Shown piece after piece: positions 1 through 10,959 of a DNA stretch of 64,000 nucleotides (the first letter of the stretch is position 1; the number at the start of each line of letters is the position of its first letter). Under the pieces are notes generated by a model. That model did no database searches. It was given only the letters and a program-made list of their open reading frames with translations, and had not been told where the DNA came from. The position numbers and the translations under genes are program-made. The stretch is from NCBI GenBank assembly GCA_963930645.1, contig OZ005648.1:153208535-153272534 (forward strand), in the 5' to 3' direction. Source of the DNA: Salticus scenicus (Eukaryota > Arthropoda > Arachnida > Araneae > Salticidae).

Positions 1-1247
1 TGTGTGGCTTTTGTCACAAGTGCTTCTATCCCACAGTATCCGAAGATCCGATAAATGCTAAAATATTATGTAAAAATTGTAATATGTTGTTCTATTGAAG
101 GTATATTACAATTTTGTAAAAGCTCATCCCCAGTTTTATTTCAGATGCCTTGACCAATCTTTGTAGATATTACTGAAGTAGTTAGGATCATTTTTTAAGT
201 TACCTATACAATATTTTTAAAAATGAAAGCTTGTTGGAATAACACTTCCGTATTAAAAATAAACAGATTAGGGGAAAAAAAGCATTAAACGTTATTAGAT
301 ATCTGTGTAAATCGATGTCATGTAAATTATGGCCAATAGCATAACTTAAATATGACATCATGTAAAGCACTAAATCATATGTATTTTAAGAATCATATTC
401 ATACGCAAAATTAATGAACGGAACTTTTTTTCTGAGCAACGTCACGATTTGATTTGGTGGAAAAATAAATGAATAGTTGCGTATCAAAATAGAGATTTCT
501 GGTGTACGATTGTTGGACGTAAATGCGAATTTTGCGTGTCTGGTAAACTAAAAATTTAAAAGAATGACCAAAAAGAGTGAAAATATTCAGCATGAAACTG
601 ATTTAACTTAATCATCGATGCGTCAGCAAAGCATTTCTAATGCAAACTCAAAAAATAAAACATTTCATATATATATATATAAAACTGAATTAAGAATTCA
701 ATAAATAACTGTTTTTCGCCCGATTGAGCAGCAATTTATAAACATAATTTTTTCTCCTTCCGAGAAATACTCAAAGTTATTAACAATGGGATGCAATCCT
801 TAATTAATGTTAAATTCAACGTTTTCCGTAATTATTATATTTTGATGGGAAGAGAATATGATACATATATATACTTTTTTTTTTTTTAACATTTTGCACA
901 CTAATTCTTATTCTAAGAGCCATATCATCAACTTTAACTTTCTTAATGACTGTGACGCAATCTCCTATCTGAAAACGACTGAAATTGACTGTAGAATTTA
1001 TTTTTTATTTTATAATGATTTTAAAATTTGTAAGATAAAAAATCTGAAGGCTAAATTAACAAAATAATTAAAAGGTAGGGCTTTCATCTTTTTTCCCGCA
1101 ACTTCATGAAAATGGTAGAAGGACATCAGATGATTTTTTATATCAATGGAAAAAATAAAAAAATATTTTTTTAAGTAATTAGATTAATATATTTGTAATA
1201 AAGATTGCTTCTCTGTATAACGTTTTAGTGAAATATAGTAGCATGGC
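1..1247. other. AT-rich non-coding DNA
   Basis: I see no gene here. The short open frames have ordinary intergenic composition and no recognisable domain. There is a short AT run near 668-681 and a T run near 876-888. Confidence 0.6.
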
Positions 1248-1812
1248 TACCAACTTGTATGTATTTTTACAAACCTGGTAATATTTATAATTTATTTCGG
1301 AGTATTGTTAGTACCTCCCTTTTTTTCTACCACTATTTTTAAATTGCATTTTTCTTATTATTTCATGGTATTTGCGTATTCAAGCCTCGGAGCGTTACCA
1401 AAATTTTACTTGTACTTTACTATCACCATTATCGTCAGTAAAAAAATAAAATAAAATAAAATAAAATAAAATAAAATAAAATTCTTGAATACTTTTGAAC
1501 GATTTAATGCTAAAATATTATCTAAAAAAGTATTATTTTACAGTGGTGACTAACAGTGGTGACAGTATGATAAAATGAGAATAAAATTTCATGAACGCTG
1601 CGAGGCCTTAATGTTGGAGAAAATTTCTGTATAAGCAAAATGGTATGAAAAAAGGGTGGGTAATAACAATACTCAAGAATAAATTATAAATATTACCAAA
1701 TATGTTTTTAACTACCGAAAATATTTTAAAATTTTTACAGCAATTTTCAATGATTAAATAAAATGAAACTTTTTATTCAGAAAAGTGGTATTGAAAAACC
1801 TTACAAGTTGGC
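1248..1812. mobile_element. MITE family B, copy 1, split by a nested MITE
   Basis: Terminal arms ACCAACTTGTA (from 1248) and TACAAGTTGGC (to 1812) are inverted. Inside them GGTAATATTTATAATTTATT near 1277 is the inverse of the sequence near 1680-1702, and GTATTGTTAGTACC near 1301 matches an inverse near 1650-1668. The arms are interrupted by a second MITE (1382-1609). Other copies of this family lie near 41.4, 47.4 and 52.3 kb. There is no coding capacity, so it is non-autonomous. The superfamily is not determined. Confidence 0.7.
1382..1609. mobile_element. MITE family A, copy 1, nested in family B
   Basis: Inverted termini AAGCCTCGGAGCGTT (1382) and AACGCTGCGAGGCCTT (ending 1609) define it. 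Internal arms share a TCATTTTAT..CACCA pattern with copies at 61.35 kb and 40.33 kb. An (AAAAT)n run occupies 1441-1481. It sits inside one arm of the family B copy, so it inserted later. The target duplication is not clear. Confidence 0.7.
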
Positions 1813-2569
1813 TTCTTGTAGCAGATTTCTTTATTTATATTTAAGTAAAGAAATCAAAATTATTTAAATACAATTTTCTCAGATAGGTTGATTGGTGTGT
1901 AAAGGTTACCGTGCCATTTGAACGCAAATGGTTCTCGGCAATGTCCAAGACACACCTAAGGATTGTGGTCCGGAGGCATGTCATGACAACAGATTCGATG
2001 TGGCATTCTTAATATACACTCAGAATTAGATAATGCTTGCAGGTGTGCTCATTAACATTCTTTTTTTTCTCTAAATTCGGTAAATATGAATCGATTTGTT
2101 TTAAATCTTGAAATGAAGATAATATGCCTTTTTGTGAAACCATAAAAATTTCAAAACCTCTACATAAAGTTTATTTCACTCACTAATGCATTAAAACATT
2201 TGAAAAGTTCGTCATATCATCATCACGTCATTCATCTTATAGTCCAATTTATTTTATATGTTTCGTAAAAAAAAAAAAAGTTTTATAGTATTTTTAGCAT
2301 ATATTTTTTTACGTTTTCTTTTTTATTCTTTTTTTTTTTCTTTCTTTTTTTTTTTACTGCCCATTTGAGTCTAAAACATTTGCTGATCAATTACAGATAT
2401 TTTTTCTCATTTACTTTAAAAATTAATACATACAAGCAAAAACAAATCTAAAACAAAAGAAATAAATGAAGATTTTTCTCTATATTTTAACACGCTTTTA
2501 TTAGCTTCTCCTGTATGTATGTTTGTATGTTTGTAACCGCTCTGGGAGCAAACAAAAAATCTGTATTGT
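1813..2569. other. Non-coding DNA with a moderate-GC remnant
   Basis: A GC-richer patch at about 1890-2045 has a small hairpin (CCATTTG..CAAATGG near 1915-1932) and may be an old repeat that I cannot name. The rest is AT-rich with long T runs near 2328-2355. I see no gene. Confidence 0.4.
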
Positions 2570-2580
2570 TAAAAAAGACT

Positions 2581-2664
2581 TCCCCTACGTGAACGCTGTG
2601 GCTGTGAGGTAAAGCTCCGCGCTACGAACCTAAAGGTCTAGCGTTCGAGCCCAGTCAGGGGAGA
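2581..2664 (+). repeat. tRNA-like SINE head or tRNA pseudogene
   Basis: The segment has an A-box-like stretch (GGCTGTGAGGTAAAGC), a B-box-like GCGTTCGAGCCC, and outer ends TCCCCT and AGGGGA that can pair like an acceptor stem. The T-arm does not pair well and the body is longer than a normal tRNA. It is best read as a tRNA-derived SINE head or decayed tRNA, not a working tRNA gene. Confidence 0.5.
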
Positions 2665-2730
2665 TTTTTTAAAAATGGTTTTTGTTTAATTCAAAATTAT
2701 TTTAATTAAAGATTTAAATGTATGTAAATA

Positions 2731-2790
2731 TTATGGTGTATCACGCACACGATTTTCTCTTACCCTGCATTTTAATAGTAAGATAGATAT
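2731..2790 (+). repeat. Fragment of the Helentron-like family (5' end)
   Basis: GGTGTATCACGCACACGA followed by TTTTCTCTTACCCTGC matches the 5' ends of the longer copies starting at 6126 and 8623 and of the inverted copy ending at 36117. Only the first ~60 bp are recognisable. Confidence 0.5.
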
Positions 2791-2925
2791 TTTGCGCTTT
2801 TTAGTTCACATTTCTATAAAAGCGTGTTCTTTAATTTTTTAAAACTATAATATTATTAAAATAAGACTTTGTAAAAAAAAAAAAAAAAAAAAAATCGGGA
2901 TGAGTTTTTTCAGTCGGAAAGAAAG

Positions 2926-3265
2926 CACTGCTCGTGCGTGTTCTTCTTTTTCTTTTTTTAACGTGCTGCGCCAACTTTCGTCAATTTATTCGTTCGTCTG
3001 GCGATCGTTGCAAGATTGCTCGTTGGCCGTGATCTCTACCATTTCGCGAATTGCGGCATATTTATAATTGTTATAATTAGATGTTTCTTAACATTATCAA
3101 GAACAATATTTATGTTTTGTTCGCGGATATTGATTATAAATATGCCGCAGTTCGCGAAATGGCCAAAGAGCAATCTTGCAACGATCGCCAAACGAACAAT
3201 GAAATTGACGAAAGGTGGCGCAGCATGTTAAAAGAAAAAAGCAGAACACGAACAGTCCCTCTTGA
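2926..3265. mobile_element. Foldback MITE with ~140-bp arms (family E)
   Basis: The left arm (2926-3075) and right arm (about 3130-3265) are inverted copies. Examples are ACGTGCTGCGCC against GGCGCAGCATGT, and GGCGATCGTTGCAAGATTGC against its complement near 3173. The left arm has about 11 extra bases (GTGATCTCTAC) near 3026. Short open frames across it are read through the inverted arms and are not genes. Confidence 0.75.
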
Positions 3266-6125
3266 TGATGGTTGGGTACCCGACCGAATGGAACATGAGT
3301 GAAAATAAAGTAGGCTTATTTGAGTTAATTTAAATGTAAAGCATTTGCCTCTTGTCTACTATTTATAAAGTTGGCAGCAATGTTTAAAAATGAAAAAGCC
3401 CAATTATCGACCAAATTATTTTGTTAAATGCCTAAATATGAAAAAAAGAAAATAAATTAAATTACATACAGGTAACGTACTGTCACAATTTCTCTGATGT
3501 GAATACAAAGTTTTTTCCCTAACACACGTTTATTTATTTTTTATTTATTTATTTTTTTTTTTTTTATAGCTGATCAATATTGCCCCCCTGCTCCCCCCCC
3601 CCCAAAGAAAAATACGGTTTTTTAGCTAAGTCCATTTTAAAGACTACTCAATTAAAGTAATTAAAAAAGACTGAAATTTGACTGTTGTGGAAAATGTTCG
3701 AATAGTCTCTACAAGTCTAAAATTTACTTCTAAATTCGCCCAATAACTTTTAATCTATTCATGTATAAACACAATAAAATGCTAAAAACTGATAAGAAAT
3801 TTAAAATTTTCTTTTTAAAATAGCGTTTTCATTTCCCGATTGAAAATGACAATGGAGAGTTTTTATATGATTTTACGAGAAAATATATATGACAGCATGC
3901 AATTTGTAATAATGCAGAACATAGAAACCTTTTTTAACTGTTTAAAATGTCCGTTCCCATAGCATTTGAAAAGGTTTGTATTTTTATTTTTATTTATTTA
4001 TTTTTACTCAGAATCTAATTGACATGACAAACAATATTATAGATATATCGAAAAACTTCAAGTCGATATTATTTGTTGTAACGTAACTGATATGTAACGG
4101 ATTCCTAGAAAATTTTCAAATACTTATCGGTTCAGTGATTTTTTTTAACAATCAGCGTCACTCTGAGAAACACTGAAAAAACACAAAAGAAAATCATTTA
4201 GTTATTTACCAAACATTTGAGGGCAATGCACCGCATTTTTCTTTTTTGCCATTAGTCATCTTTGACAGCGTGTGGCTTATTACTGGTCAATCACGTAACT
4301 GCACAGACTGATACGAATTTTTGTATTGGACTTCTCTTTGTAATTCAACTTAGCACGAAAAAACATTTTAAATGTTTAACATTTAAACATTTTAGGGATG
4401 CTTTTGTATTTCTGTTTGAATAATTGTACGGTTATTCCTCTTCAATTTAACGTAAAGCTCCAAAGAAAATAAAATTACTTTTTTACTAAAATGGAAAAAA
4501 AAAAAAAAACTGACAGAGTTTTGAACGAAAAAAAGTTTCAATGAAAATATCAAGTTTTTAATTAAAAAACTAATATGATATGGCTTCCACAAAATTTCTT
4601 CTATATTTTCCAATACAAATCCACGCAGTACACATTACTTACCATTTTCATCTCAGAGAAGTTTAACACTAAATGACCAAATAAAAATCAATTTTATGCT
4701 ATTCAGAAAATACCTTACTAAAGGCGCTTTTTTTTTTTTTTTATGAGGGAAAAAAAATCGATAATTTGGTTTCAAATTATCAGAGATCTGTGGTTCAGTC
4801 ATTTATTGTAAAAATAATTGACAAGTGCCATTTTTTTTTTTTTTTTTTAACCATATTGAAGATTTTTACCCCCAGGAGAGGAATTTTTAACCTAGGACGG
4901 AAAACGATGCCTCTACATATACATTTATTATGTACGCAGAAAAAAAAAAATTATGTATGCATAAAGAAATGTGAATATTGAATGTTAACTGAAGTGTTAT
5001 TAAAACATCAAAATGATTATATTTAGATGATGATTATATAATAGCGCTAAGACTATATTTAAACAATATTTGCATATATATACTCTGAAGAGAAAAAAAA
5101 ATATAGGTAGAAATTTAAAAAGAAATACGTAAGAAAAATATAACATGCATAAATAATAACAGCATAAGGTTATATACTTATTCAGATATTTACTTTTTAA
5201 CTGGTTTGGAAATTTATAATTTTCCTCTTAGATTATTATTTTAGCGTGTTATTTTTGTAAACTACTAAACTCCCTGGAGGAAGGAATTAGAAGAAAAATA
5301 ATAAAACTTAACTAAATACTTCACATTTTACCAAAAGAATGTTTATGAGCCATAAAAAATGCTACAAAAACTTAAGATCACAACTTATGTCGCATTTTTT
5401 CACATAGAGACATAACTCACGAAATGGCGTGGGCGAATATAGCAGAAATATCTTCTGTTTATTCATGCACATACGTTTAAAAAATAGATGAACTGTTAAG
5501 TCATGTGGACACTGGGATATAATACAATTTTTTTCCTTAAAATAAAGAAAAAAGAAAGGAAAAGAACGTATACCTATAAATAAATAATTAAAAAGAGACA
5601 TTTTCTTTTGCTTATCAAACAGATAAAATCGAAAATAAGTGTCATTAAATTTATTCATTTATAAGAAAAGAATTAAACAAAAAAGAATGAAATTTTCTAA
5701 AGAAACAATATAAATTTCGAAAGAGTATTAGAAAAATATACGATAAAATACAAATTGAGCAAAATTAGTCGTTTAAATGTGGCCTAACAATGTTAATATT
5801 TTAAATCATTACATTTCCTATTGTTATTTATCTTGTAATAGTATAAAATGCATCTACGATTCAGCAACAGAAGAATTCTCTAAAGAATATGATGATGCAT
5901 TATTTTCTTTGAAACACTTGTAAACAAACTAATCTTTTTTATTATTTGTACTTTGTATTAAGTACGATTTTACGGCCTTTATATACAATATAACACAAAA
6001 GTTTTTGTATTAATTTGAGAAAAGCGTAATGTTTTGCTAAAATTGTTTAGAATATATATTTCTCAATAAGAAAGGAATACATTTTACATTAATTGTTGGC
6101 AACAGCAAAATAACAAATTAAAAAA
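3266..6125. other. AT-rich non-coding DNA
   Basis: I find no supported gene or named repeat in this 2.9 kb. It carries simple runs, including T/ATTT runs at about 3530-3565, a C run at 3592-3603, T runs near 4729-4742 and 4831-4848, and a small palindrome of ACATTTAAA type at about 4365-4393. Open frames up to 98 codons here are biased to F, I, K, N and Y, as expected for AT-rich noise. Confidence 0.6.
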
Positions 6126-6406
6126 ATCTGGTGTGTAACAACAGCCACACGACTTCCATTACCCAGTACTGCACACATTATAAACATTTTACATACATTT
6201 TTGATTTAAAATAATAATTAGAAAAATAATAATATATATATTAATCTTTTTCCAGATATGTTACGAAATTCTGAGGAGATATTGTTAGAAAATAGTTTGC
6301 ATTAATTTTATTAATTTAGTAAAAGTTTTTGGAAACTTTAATTTTATTTTCAGTAATTTTTAAAATGTTATATACGAGAAAGGATGTAACAATTTTCAAG
6401 AAACTC

Positions 6407-7050
6407 GTTAGAGCCGTTTTTGAGATACCAACTTTTACCAAAACTTGACATACTCAATTATTGACCAGGAAACAATAATTACATACAAAAGGATATTTAA
6501 AAGGGAGTTAATATGGCAAGTTTGAAAAAAATCCGTACAGCTGTTTTTAAAGGAACGCCCTTGGGAGACCTGAAATTGAGCTATTTATACAGGATGCCTA
6601 TCAATTTTTCTGAACTAACCAACTATATCATTCGAAAGGACATCTAATGGAGTGTTTATATAGCAAATTTTAAGAAAATCGTTAGAGCCGTTTTTGAGAT
6701 ACGGACTTACGGTCCCACTTCCGGTTTCCGATGTCCCACTTCCGGTTAAACTCAATTATTGACAGGAAAACAATAATTACATACAAAAGCATATTTAAAA
6801 GTGAGTTAAAATGGCGAGTTTGAAAAAAATCCGTACAACCGTTTTTAAAGGAACGCCTTTGCGAGTTCTGAAATTGAGCTATTTATACAGGACGCCTATC
6901 AATTTTCCTGAACTAACCAACTATATCATTCAAAAGGACATCTAATGGAGTGTTTATATAGCAAGTTTGAAGAAAATCGTTAGAGCCGTTTTTGAGATAC
7001 GGACTTACGGTCCCACTTCCGGTTTCCGATGTCCCACTTCCGGTTTTTCA
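6407..7050 (+). repeat. ~296-bp tandem duplication inside R1
   Basis: The motif TCAATTATTGAC recurs at 6454 and 6750. GTTAGAGCCGTTTTTGAGAT recurs at about 6407, 6681 and 6979, and the CCCACTTCCGGTT pair recurs near 6711-6745 and 7009-7045. These are two full units plus a partial one, arranged head to tail. Confidence 0.8.
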
Positions 7051-7303
7051 ATTTTCACCAAAATTTGGAAATTTCATCTGTACACCAGACGTATTTTAAT
7101 TCTAAAGTTTCGTAGCTTTATCTTTAGATTCTGAGCTATAATAGCGAGAAGATTCTCCACATACATACATACACACACACACACACATACATACATACAT
7201 ACACACTGACCAATTGCCAAAAACCACTTTTTTGGAGTCAGGGGACCTTAAAACGTGTAAATCAGGTGAAAACCCGATATCGAATTTTCAGACCGAATAC
7301 AAT

Positions 7304-7338
7304 ACTTCCATTACCTACGGTAGTAGGGTAATGGAAGT
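7304..7338 (+). repeat. 3' terminal hairpin of copy R1
   Basis: Arms ACTTCCATTACC and GGGTAATGGAAGT pair over 12 bp around a ~10-nt loop. Equivalent hairpins close the related copies at 9829-9861, 34845-34871 and 36586-36615 with different arm sequences. Confidence 0.8.
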
Positions 7339-7385
7339 AAAAAATAATAATCTGGTATTGCTAACTATATTGAAAACACTTTAAA

Positions 7386-7530
7386 AGCACGTAAAATTAT
7401 TTATTTAAATTATGTTAAAAATTTTATCCGAAGCTTTTCGCTTTTAAATAGTAAAGCATCATCAGGGATTTTTATTACTCTTTTCCAATGAGCAGTTTTT
7501 AAATATTTTTCCTTTCACAGTCAACAGTTA
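7386..7530 (-). repeat. Terminal repeat (pLTR) of the Penelope-like element, left copy
   Basis: This is the inverse of 8411-8563. It has a minus-strand CTGATGA (plus positions 7459-7465) followed by a potential stem (GCTTT..AAAGC) and GAAA. That is the order of hammerhead ribozyme core boxes, but with one extra base after CTGATGA. Confidence 0.65.
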
Positions 7531-7571
7531 AGTCTTTTCATAACGTGAAAAGCAGCAAAGTCAATTAGAAG

Positions 7572-7916
7572 CACTGAGCTGAAGAACAACTGGAGCAAAT
7601 GCTTCCAATACCTTTACACAGTGTTCGTGCGTGCCAGTTTTTCTGCAATTATTTTCCGTACAGAATCGTACCTTGCACGGCAGGGAACATTTGTCGGATC
7701 GTCCATTAATATTATACTCTTTAAAGAATTAAAATTTTAAATTGTGATATCATGTTTAGCATATTTTTGTTCGAACAGACAACCTTTACACAATTTTACT
7801 TTGAAATATAAAGATATCAAATGTTTTCTGCCGTGCAACGCTCGGAAGACAAACCTTCCAAAAACGGCACGCAAAACCCGGTCTAGCATTTCCTCCAGTT
7901 GTTCTTCAGCTCAGTG
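7572..7916. mobile_element. hAT-like MITE nested in the Penelope-like element
   Basis: Termini CACTGAGCTGAAGAACAAC (7572) and GTTGTTCTTCAGCTCAGTG (7916) are perfect inverted repeats. The element is flanked on both sides by the 8-bp direct repeat ATTAGAAG (7564-7571 and 7917-7924). An 8-bp target duplication and CA..TG ends fit the hAT superfamily. At 345 bp with no ORF it is non-autonomous. It is younger than the Penelope-like copy it interrupts. Confidence 0.85.
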
Positions 7917-8067
7917 ATTAGAAGTCCGGTGAATGTGGATCAATGAGCTAAGAAAAATAAGAGAAGCTGGAACTATTGTAAAATCACACGAGGCTATTGT
8001 AACCATAATGAAGAAAAACCATAATGAACTAGCAGAAATAAACTATTAGCTATTTTATAATATTGTG

Positions 8068-8385
8068 CTAAATTATTGGCAAAATTGCAGCATCTTTAGA
8101 ATTTATTGTCTTTTTGCATTTAATTATATTAATAGCTTCGGAAATGTAAAGTTCTTGGATAGTAGGTGGTGCTGTAATCATTTTGGCTTTATCCCATATA
8201 GGGTTGGCATAAATGAAGTCTGCCAGAGTAGAACTATTTCCTTCTTTGATATTACGTATATGTTCTTGTACTCTTTTGTTTAATCCTCTTAGTTTGTCCA
8301 ATATAATAGAAAAGTTCTTTGGTTGTTTTCGATGGGAATTTGATAGACACCTCCAGTGGGTCCATTTAAGTTGCGGTCATGAGAA
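8068..8385 (-). pseudogene. GIY-YIG endonuclease domain remnant of a Penelope-like element
   Basis: The longest intact frame is 77 codons (8301-8068). In it I see KRVQEHIRNIKEGN, then WDKAK, then SEAINI and NSKDA. These match the conserved Arg, Glu and Asn blocks in the C-terminal half of GIY-YIG endonucleases from Penelope-like elements. Just upstream the first motif is split across other frames: GGVYQIP at about 8355-8335 and YYIGQTKR at about 8312-8289. The GVY and YIG halves of the signature are therefore present but separated by frameshifts, and a stop follows in one frame. The domain normally nicks target DNA for insertion. Here it is broken and has no reverse transcriptase upstream. 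A real host gene is unlikely given the flanking inverted repeats and target duplication. Confidence 0.7.
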
Positions 8386-8410
8386 AAAAGAAGAAAGAAT
8401 GAATAAAGAA

Positions 8411-8563
8411 TGTGTAACTGTTGACTGGGAAAGGAAAAATATTTAAAAACTGCTCATTGGAAAAGGTAATAAAAAATCCTGATGACGCTTTACTATTTAA
8501 AAGCGAAAAGCTTCGGATACAATTTTTAACATCTTTTAAATAAAATTTAATTTTACGTGTTTT
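8411..8563 (+). repeat. Terminal repeat (pLTR) of the Penelope-like element, right copy, inverted
   Basis: This is an inverse copy of 7386-7530. CTGATGA lies at 8479-8485, a GCTTT..AAAGC stem follows, and GAAA lies at 8504-8507. It runs opposite to the endonuclease remnant, as in Penelope-like copies with inverted pLTRs. Confidence 0.65.
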
Positions 8564-8622
8564 TAATATAATTAACAAATGACACGTGCTCAATTTAACC
8601 CTTTTCTCAGGGATAATTTATA

Positions 8623-9866
8623 ATCTGGTATTGCACTCACACGACTTTCTCTTGCCCAGCATTTCAATATTGTAAAAACAGATTGCAGATGAAGGAGTAA
8701 GATAACAAGTACTGTATATAAACCCAGTTGAATAGAATTCAAACTAGGTGTATAGGAAAATTTTATTTGACAAAAAAAATCTGTGTAGAGGGCGGGGGTG
8801 GGGGGCTATCGCCTCACTCAACCCCTTTTTTGAATATAATACCTACATTCAAATGAAATTAAAGGAGGATATTAAATTAAAATGTTTATTCCAAAATATT
8901 CAGCCGCACTATTCGTTTAATTTTATCAGTCTCGATCAAATATTTCAAGTAGCAATCACCTATGGGCTTCAAAACAAAACATTTGAATTATCTGCAATTA
9001 TTTGCTTTTAAGTTATGCTGATATCACATCAGACATACACAAAGATCAACCGTTAAGAACCTGACTTTCGTATTCAGGAAACCTTAAAATTCGTAATTAT
9101 ACAAAAAAAAAAAAAAAAAAAAAAAAAAAAACATACACTGAAAATTTAACTTAAAAAATAATTTATTTATCGTATTGGCAAGGAAAATTAATTTTCATCC
9201 CTGAGTAATTTTCCTGAACATGGTATAATATAATAAAGCCACCAAATACGTTCAATAATAAAGAACGTTTTCGCTTAATTATTGCTAACTCTATAGACTT
9301 CTATAACTTAAGTATACTTCACATTGTGCAGATATAGCCCTAAATTAATAAGACACAGCAAAACCTGTTATGAAGTTCCAGCAATATTCAAGTATAGTCC
9401 CGCTATAATCTAGCTCTTTTGAGCAGCCTTGTAAACAAATCGTAAATAATTTTCGTACCGTATTCAACACGAAACATGCTTTTATGCATATGAAAAATAT
9501 CTGTTCAATTCATTTTGTTCAGTGCATCCTTTCGATGTTAAACTGTACCTATCGAAAATTTCGCCCATAGACGTAATGTATTTTAATTATCTTGAATGTC
9601 CCTGTACACGAACCTTTTCGCTTGATCTCAACATAAGTTTAGTGTATCATCACTATAAGATAAAGATTTGGAATATCGAGTTTGGATTTCCTGCTACTAT
9701 TTGTTCTTGAGATCTGCTGATAACACACACACAGACCAACCGCTAAAAACATAATTTTCGTATTCAGGGGACCTCAAAACATGTAAACATAAGAATATCC
9801 CAATTTCGAAAGTTTGACCCAAAACAATACTTCTTCTACCATATACTGAGTAAGAGTAAGTAAAAT
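8623..9866 (+). mobile_element. Helentron-like non-autonomous repeat, copy R2
   Basis: It opens with TCTGGTATTGCACTCACACG and ACTTTCTCTTGCCC. A G-rich stretch lies at 8788-8806, an A run at 9104-9131, and a conserved 3' section (ACCGCTAAAAAC.. at 9740) leads to the hairpin at 9829-9861. It is about 1.24 kb, close to the inverted copy at 34840-36117. It holds no convincing ORF. Confidence 0.6.
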
Positions 9867-10577
9867 GAAAAATAAAAATAAATAAAATAACGAAACTTTT
9901 TTTCTTCAAGAATGATTAGTATAGATCAGTATTTAAGTTTTTCTTTTTTCTCTTTTTCTTATTTTATGTTTTACATTATAATTCAAACAATTTTAACGAA
10001 GTCTAATATATATTTTTTCGCTTCTTATTAAAAGTCAGTACAACTATTGTTTAAAAAAAATAATTAATATGATTTCCGTGAGTGCAATAAACCGCAAAAT
10101 TATATTTTTTTATAATAAGTATAATTTTTTGGTTATAGGCAAGTATAATTTGGTTATGGCAAGTATAATTTTTTGGTTATTCATGCAAGTCTCTGAAACA
10201 GAAAGTGAATAAAATAATGCTTTTCTTTCTCCAGTTGACATTTCTTACTTTTATTATGCCATCTGATGCAAGATGAAATAGAAAGAAAAAAAAATTCTGA
10301 TATCTCATCGCGATAGTAAGCGTTCCGGACTATTTCATTTTTTCCTTAAATTCTATTAGCTATTTTTCCGAAAGAAAATTTTCAAGGCTTTGTTGAAATT
10401 CGCTTCAATTCTTGGCACAATTTGCAGTTTGAGGGATTTGGAAGGACTAAAGCACTGTGGCATTAAAGTGTCTGCAGCTGAAGCATGTAGAATAATCGGG
10501 CCTTTAAAAAAAGGAGAAGGGGATGCTTGGAAATAATGCTTGAAAAGAAGCAGCTAGACCATTCGATTATCTAAACA

Positions 10578-10610
<33 letters not shown>

Positions 10611-10959
10611 CAAATGTTATTATTCTTTTAACGTCCGGAGTGGAATATCAAAGTTGAGAGAAGAAAAAAGTCTAGAGATTCATTTTTAACTTTTTACTTT
10701 TGTTAAGTGGGAAAAAGGAAAGATTTCATCTAATAATCTTCTCCTAACATTCTGACATTCTGTACAATTATGAAATTGATATTTAAAATTCATACACGTT
10801 AAAAACGAATTTATGTTTGAACGAAGAATACAAGATTGCATCTACAATTTTTTAGAAAGTTTTAGAGTAGATTTCAGAGTGAGTTTTATCAATATATTTC
10901 TTATGCTGAAATACGTTTCTTTTTCTTTAATTAAATTAATGGTTCATGAATTTATACCC
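9867..10959. other. AT-rich non-coding DNA
   Basis: No gene is visible. A short three-copy tandem motif (GGCAAGTATAATTTTTTGGT type) lies at about 10117-10195, and a 29-nt T run at 10582-10610. Confidence 0.6.

Larger units (their letters stand above)
6126..7345 (+). mobile_element. Helentron-like non-autonomous repeat, copy R1
   Basis: It starts TCTGGTGTGTAACA.. with the subterminal motif ACTTCCATTACCC at about 6152. It ends in a hairpin at 7304-7338 whose arms are ACTTCCATTACC and GGGTAATGGAAGT. A CATA/CA microsatellite lies at 7159-7206. It has no coding capacity. A 5' subterminal motif repeated inverted at the 3' end, an internal microsatellite and a 3' hairpin together resemble DINE-1 type, Helentron-associated elements. 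That class call is inference. Related copies are at 8623-9866, 34840-36117 and 36581-36925. Confidence 0.55.
7362..8619 (-). mobile_element. Degenerate Penelope-like retroelement with inverted terminal repeats
   Basis: The insertion is flanked by a 15-bp direct repeat, ATAATCTGGTATTGC, at 7347-7361 and 8620-8634. Its ends are inverted repeats of about 145-150 bp (7386-7530 and 8411-8563). Between them, on the minus strand, lies a broken GIY-YIG endonuclease domain. A hAT-like MITE has inserted at 7572-7916. GIY-YIG endonucleases, inverted pseudo-LTRs and variable-length target duplications are known traits of Penelope-like elements. No reverse transcriptase remains, so this is a 5'-truncated, dead copy. 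Confidence 0.75.

Noticed and set aside
2926..3302. Plus-strand frames of 71 and 73 codons across the foldback
   Set aside because: They read through inverted MITE arms and have no protein signature.
8065..8283. Plus-strand 72- and 77-codon frames near 8.1-8.4 kb
   Set aside because: They are antisense to the GIY-YIG remnant and show no domain of their own.
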